From NCBI GenBank assembly GCA_030674185.1, contig CM060307.1, positions 73,466,699 through 73,530,698 of the forward strand: a stretch of 64,000 bases of DNA. Direction: 5' to 3'. Position 1 is the stretch's first letter. Each line of letters starts with the position of its first letter. Source of the stretch: Monoplex corrugatus (lineage: Eukaryota; Mollusca; Gastropoda; Littorinimorpha; Ranellidae). This document shows, piece by piece, positions 62,246 to 64,000 of this stretch. A program made the translations under genes and the position numbers. The notes under the pieces were generated by a model. It searched no databases and was not told the DNA's origin. It saw nothing but the letters and a program-made list of their open reading frames with translations.

Positions 62246-63330
62246 GTCTTCAACCTCGCCCACCTTAGAGCAAGGACAAAGGTCCGTGAACCCCTCATCA
62301 GAGACATGCTATTTGCCGAAGATGCCGCAGTTGTGACCCATACTCAGCGGGACTTGCAGTCACTAATGGACCGCTTCTCCCAGGCCTGCAAAGATTTTGG
62401 ACTGACCATCAGTCTTAAGAAGACGAACGTCCTGGGCCAAGGCACGCCATCTCCACCAGCCATCACCATTGATGACTACGAGCTTGAAGCCATCCATCAA
62501 CTCACATATCTTGGGTCCACCATCACCGATAACCTCTCCCTTGACACAGAGATCGACAAGAGGATCGGGAAGGCAGCCACAACACTAGCCCGCCTCACAC
62601 AAAAGGTGTGGACAAATCCCAAGCTGACCACGAAGACAAAGAGGGCTGTATACAACGCCTGTGTCCTCAGCACCTTGCTGTATGGCAGCGAGGCGTGGAC
62701 CACGCATGCTCATCAGGAGAAAAGGCTCAATACCTTCCACCTGAGAAGCCTACGGCGCATACTCGGCATTTCCTGGCAAGATAAGGTGACCAACACCGAA
62801 GTCCTGACCCGCGATTGGCCTTCCAACCATGCATACCATGCTGAGACAGCGTCGGCTGCGCTGGTTGGGCCACGTTCGCCGCATGGAAGATGGTCGCATC
62901 CCAAAAGACACCCTTTATGGTGAGCTTGCCACAGGGCAGAGAAACATTGGCCGCCCACAGCTGAGATACAAAGACGTTTGCAAACGTGACATGAAGGCGC
63001 TGGAGATCAACACTGAGTCCTGGGAAGACCTCGCAGACGACCGCAACAGCTGGAGAACTACTCTCAAGAAACATCTGCGGATTGGTGAGGACAAACTGTC
63101 AGCTGCTGCAGCAGAAAAGCGAGTTCGCAGAAAAGGGATGACAGCAAACAGACCGGCATCAGCATACACATGCGACCGCTGCAACAGAGACTGCCTCTCT
63201 CACATTGATCTCTACAGTCACAGGCGACGCTGCTTGGACCAAGCAGACAGCCCATCTGGACATTAGAACGGATGTACTTTGCCCATGGTCAGCCATGACC
63301 GAGGGAGGCCTACCTACCTAAGTCTTCTTC
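62246..63330 (+). pseudogene. LINE ORF2 C-terminal half, frameshifted
   Basis: The first frame (62249-62923) begins at the RT catalytic block, with FAED where FADD is expected (LFAEDAAVV), then FGLTISLKKTNVLGQ, LTYLGSTITDNLSLDTEI, LLYGSEAWTTHAHQEKRLN and LRSLRRILGISWQDKVTNTE. A one-base deletion near 62805 moves the rest to a second frame (to 63266): LRWLGHVRRMEDGRIPKD, then RPQLRYKDVCKRDMKAL and a CDRCNRDCLSHIDLYSHRR zinc-finger-like end. The 5' end is truncated. Confidence 0.85.
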
Positions 63331-63738
63331 CATGTAAATGATATATTGTCATTGCAAAGTAGTGATGGTAATTATAAAAAATGATAATGATGGTCGATAC
63401 TTATATATACTTAAGTTCAGAGCACATTGCAGTAGCATACGCACATATACATAATGAACATGTGGCATAAGATTGAACAGTGTCACAACACACTATTTTC
63501 AGCATATAAATAGACATGCAGAATCAACAATTTCTCACAAAGGTTATAAAAATACCAAATCCCTTTCTTACCTCGTGCACACTTACATACATGTGAACAC
63601 ACACACACACACACACGCCGCGCGCACACACACACATACACATACACACACATATACACACAAACACACGCACAGACACACACACATATACACACACACA
63701 TATCACACACAAACACACACGCACGCACACACACATAC

Positions 63739-63769
<31 letters not shown>

Positions 63770-64000
63770 ATATAGATATGTACATACACACACATACACA
63801 TACATATACAAACACGCACATACACACACACATGTGCGGACACACGAACACACGCTTGATCAGAAAGTGCAATAACAGCCTCATTTACGGATTAAAAAAA
63901 GGTGACTTCTCAATTCTGACTTATAAGAGTTAGAAGAGTAATAATAGAACAAAGAAGGGACAGGAATCCAAAACTGGTTTGATAATATAAACAGCTTATG
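63331..64000. other. Terminal non-coding stretch
   Basis: AT-rich sequence around a CA/TA array; HPDL exon 1 was looked for here and not found. Confidence 0.5.
63597..63860. repeat. Compound (CA)n/(TA)n array
   Basis: CA runs with CGCG and a central TATATATA tract. Confidence 0.9.

Overview
The window is nuclear DNA of an animal, most probably a gastropod mollusc. Its genes are split by GT-AG introns with matching codon phases. The gene content is metazoan (CCDC125-like and HPDL-like), there are long (CA)n/(GT)n tracts throughout, and the interspersed repeats include tRNA-headed SINEs that I associate with gastropod genomes. The group is inference; species cannot be told from the sequence. 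No bacterial or viral gene system is present.

Genes. (1) The last four coding exons of a CCDC125-like coiled-coil gene lie on the plus strand at 820-8754; its 5' exons are outside the window. (2) Three copies of a 4-hydroxyphenylpyruvate-dioxygenase-like gene (HPDL) lie on the minus strand. Copy 1 (17379-24695, 5 exons, 439 aa) and copy 2 (32341-39557, 5 exons, 429 aa) look intact and keep the 2-His/1-Glu iron ligands. Copy 3 (51580-58196) has exons 2-5 with perfect splice phases but no exon 1 anywhere in the window. Copies 1 and 2 are old paralogues. Copies 2 and 3 come from a later segmental duplication of about 7-8 kb (30943-38200 against 49861-58200) that also copied older repeats lying between the exons. 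CCDC125 and HPDL copy 1 converge near 15.3 kb.

Mobile DNA. Between HPDL copies 2 and 3 lies a full-length 8.06 kb LTR retrotransposon (40897-48955, minus orientation) with a 5-bp target duplication, primer-binding site and polypurine tract. Its pol order is protease-integrase-reverse transcriptase-RNase H, which is the copia order in an element of Ty3/gypsy protein type (Gmr1-like). A pogo-like MITE is nested in its gag. The CCDC125 introns hold two deleted piggyBac-type elements with TTAA ends. Four copies of a nested-palindrome TTAA MITE are scattered over the window, one of them inserted cleanly in the tRNA head of a SINE. LINE remnants of CR1/L2, Tx1/L1 and RNase-H-bearing types, a Penelope-like inverted-repeat retroposon, at least seven SINE families, two minisatellites and many microsatellites fill most of the rest.

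The two copies of the segmental duplication act as each other's empty-site control. They show a CR1 insertion in copy 2 after duplication, a deletion in copy 2 with a breakpoint at a CA tract, and insertion of the Penelope-like element before duplication.
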